This document shows positions 39,207-39,323 of a stretch of 39,323 bases of DNA, one piece after another (position 1 is the first letter of the stretch; every line of letters begins with the position of its first letter). The DNA lies in the NCBI GenBank assembly GCA_016790695.1, contig JAEUOS010000161.1, positions 1 through 39,323 of the forward strand. Reading direction: 5' to 3'. This DNA is from Burkholderiales bacterium. GTDB taxonomy: Bacteria; Pseudomonadota; Gammaproteobacteria; Burkholderiales; JAEUOS01. The position numbers were made by a program, and so were the translations under genes. The notes under the pieces are model-generated. The model did no database searches. It was not told the DNA's origin and saw only the letters and a program-made list of their open reading frames with translations.

Positions 39207-39323
39207 ATGGCCGCCACCGCGCGCACCGCATTTCCGCCCCTGCCGACGCCCTTGCTGCCGCAGGTGGGCGCGGCCGAGCGCCACGTCGCCGCGCTGCTGC
39301 GCTGCGCCGGCACCGACCCGCTG
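39207..39323 (+). CDS. Start of an unidentified gene
   Basis: The first 39 codons of an open frame running off the window: MAATARTAFPPLPTPLLPQV, then GAAERHVAALLRCAGTDPL. It is not recognised, and no conserved motif falls in this short part. It is supported mainly by its position divergent from the VOC operon across operator site E and by sustained coding-like G+C third positions. No strong ribosome-binding site is seen (GAGTCTTCGCC precedes the ATG), so the start is tentative. Confidence 0.4.
   Translation, partial: MAATARTAFPPLPTPLLPQVGAAERHVAALLRCAGTDPL

Noticed and set aside
1..39323. tRNA, rRNA, CRISPR array, insertion sequence or attachment site.
   Set aside because: No transposase or integrase motifs, no spaced identical repeats of CRISPR size and no tRNA-like cloverleaf were seen in the intergenic gaps. 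Only short local repeats are present.

Overview
The window is very GC-rich, roughly 70% or more by eye, and densely coded. It carries several marks of a betaproteobacterium of the order Burkholderiales: two Bug/TctC periplasmic receptors, a liv-type ABC transporter, many short catabolic operons, and GTG/TTG starts. This placement is an inference from gene content. There are no RNA genes, insertion sequences, CRISPR arrays or phage genes that I can see. No gap without a gene exceeds about 260 bases.

Layout. 1-3150: the start of a MetE-like methyltransferase, a small secreted protein, a zinc-ribbon membrane protein and a luciferase-like (LLM) flavin oxidoreductase. 3226-8571 (minus): a complete liv-type ABC transporter operon, livK-livH-cupin-livM-livG-livF. 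8747-11820: a 3-hydroxyisobutyrate-dehydrogenase-like protein divergent from an amidohydrolase/alpha-beta hydrolase pair. 11925-16128: an amino-acid dehydrogenase followed by a 2-oxoacid:ferredoxin oxidoreductase (gamma-delta fusion, alpha, beta). 16148-20501 (minus): an MFS transporter, acetoacetyl-CoA synthetase and a Gfo/Idh oxidoreductase. 20618-24200: a second 3-hydroxyisobutyrate-dehydrogenase-like protein, converging with an operon of Bug receptor, polysaccharide-deacetylase-family protein and TetR regulator. 24385-26687: an LVIVD propeller and a CobW-type GTPase. 26704-31538: a two-domain VOC protein and a three-subunit molybdenum hydroxylase. 31578-34310 (minus): M20 amidohydrolase, Bug receptor and gamma carbonic anhydrase family protein. 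34492-37237: aldehyde dehydrogenase and an ATP-grasp-like protein. 37250-38948 (minus): a flavin monooxygenase of acyl-CoA-dehydrogenase fold and a VOC protein. The window ends in the start of an unidentified gene.

Main result. Five AT-rich islets share the motif TTATCGCTTG(A/C)TAA, or a close variant, and I found the TTATCG core nowhere else in the window. Each sits just upstream of one catabolic unit or between two divergent ones: the LLM enzyme (about 1890), amidohydrolase and dehydrogenase (9770), Gfo/Idh-acetoacetyl-CoA synthetase and dehydrogenase (20600), Bug-deacetylase-TetR and LVIVD-CobW (24354), and monooxygenase-region VOC plus the terminal gene (39097). The natural inference is a local regulon run by the TetR protein at 21531-22277, which would also control its own operon. 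A separate FNR/ANR-like box with near-ideal class II spacing precedes the oxygen-sensitive ferredoxin oxidoreductase operon.

Together the genes look like an uptake-and-degradation island for organic acids or a modified aromatic or terpenoid compound. The actual substrate cannot be read from the sequence.
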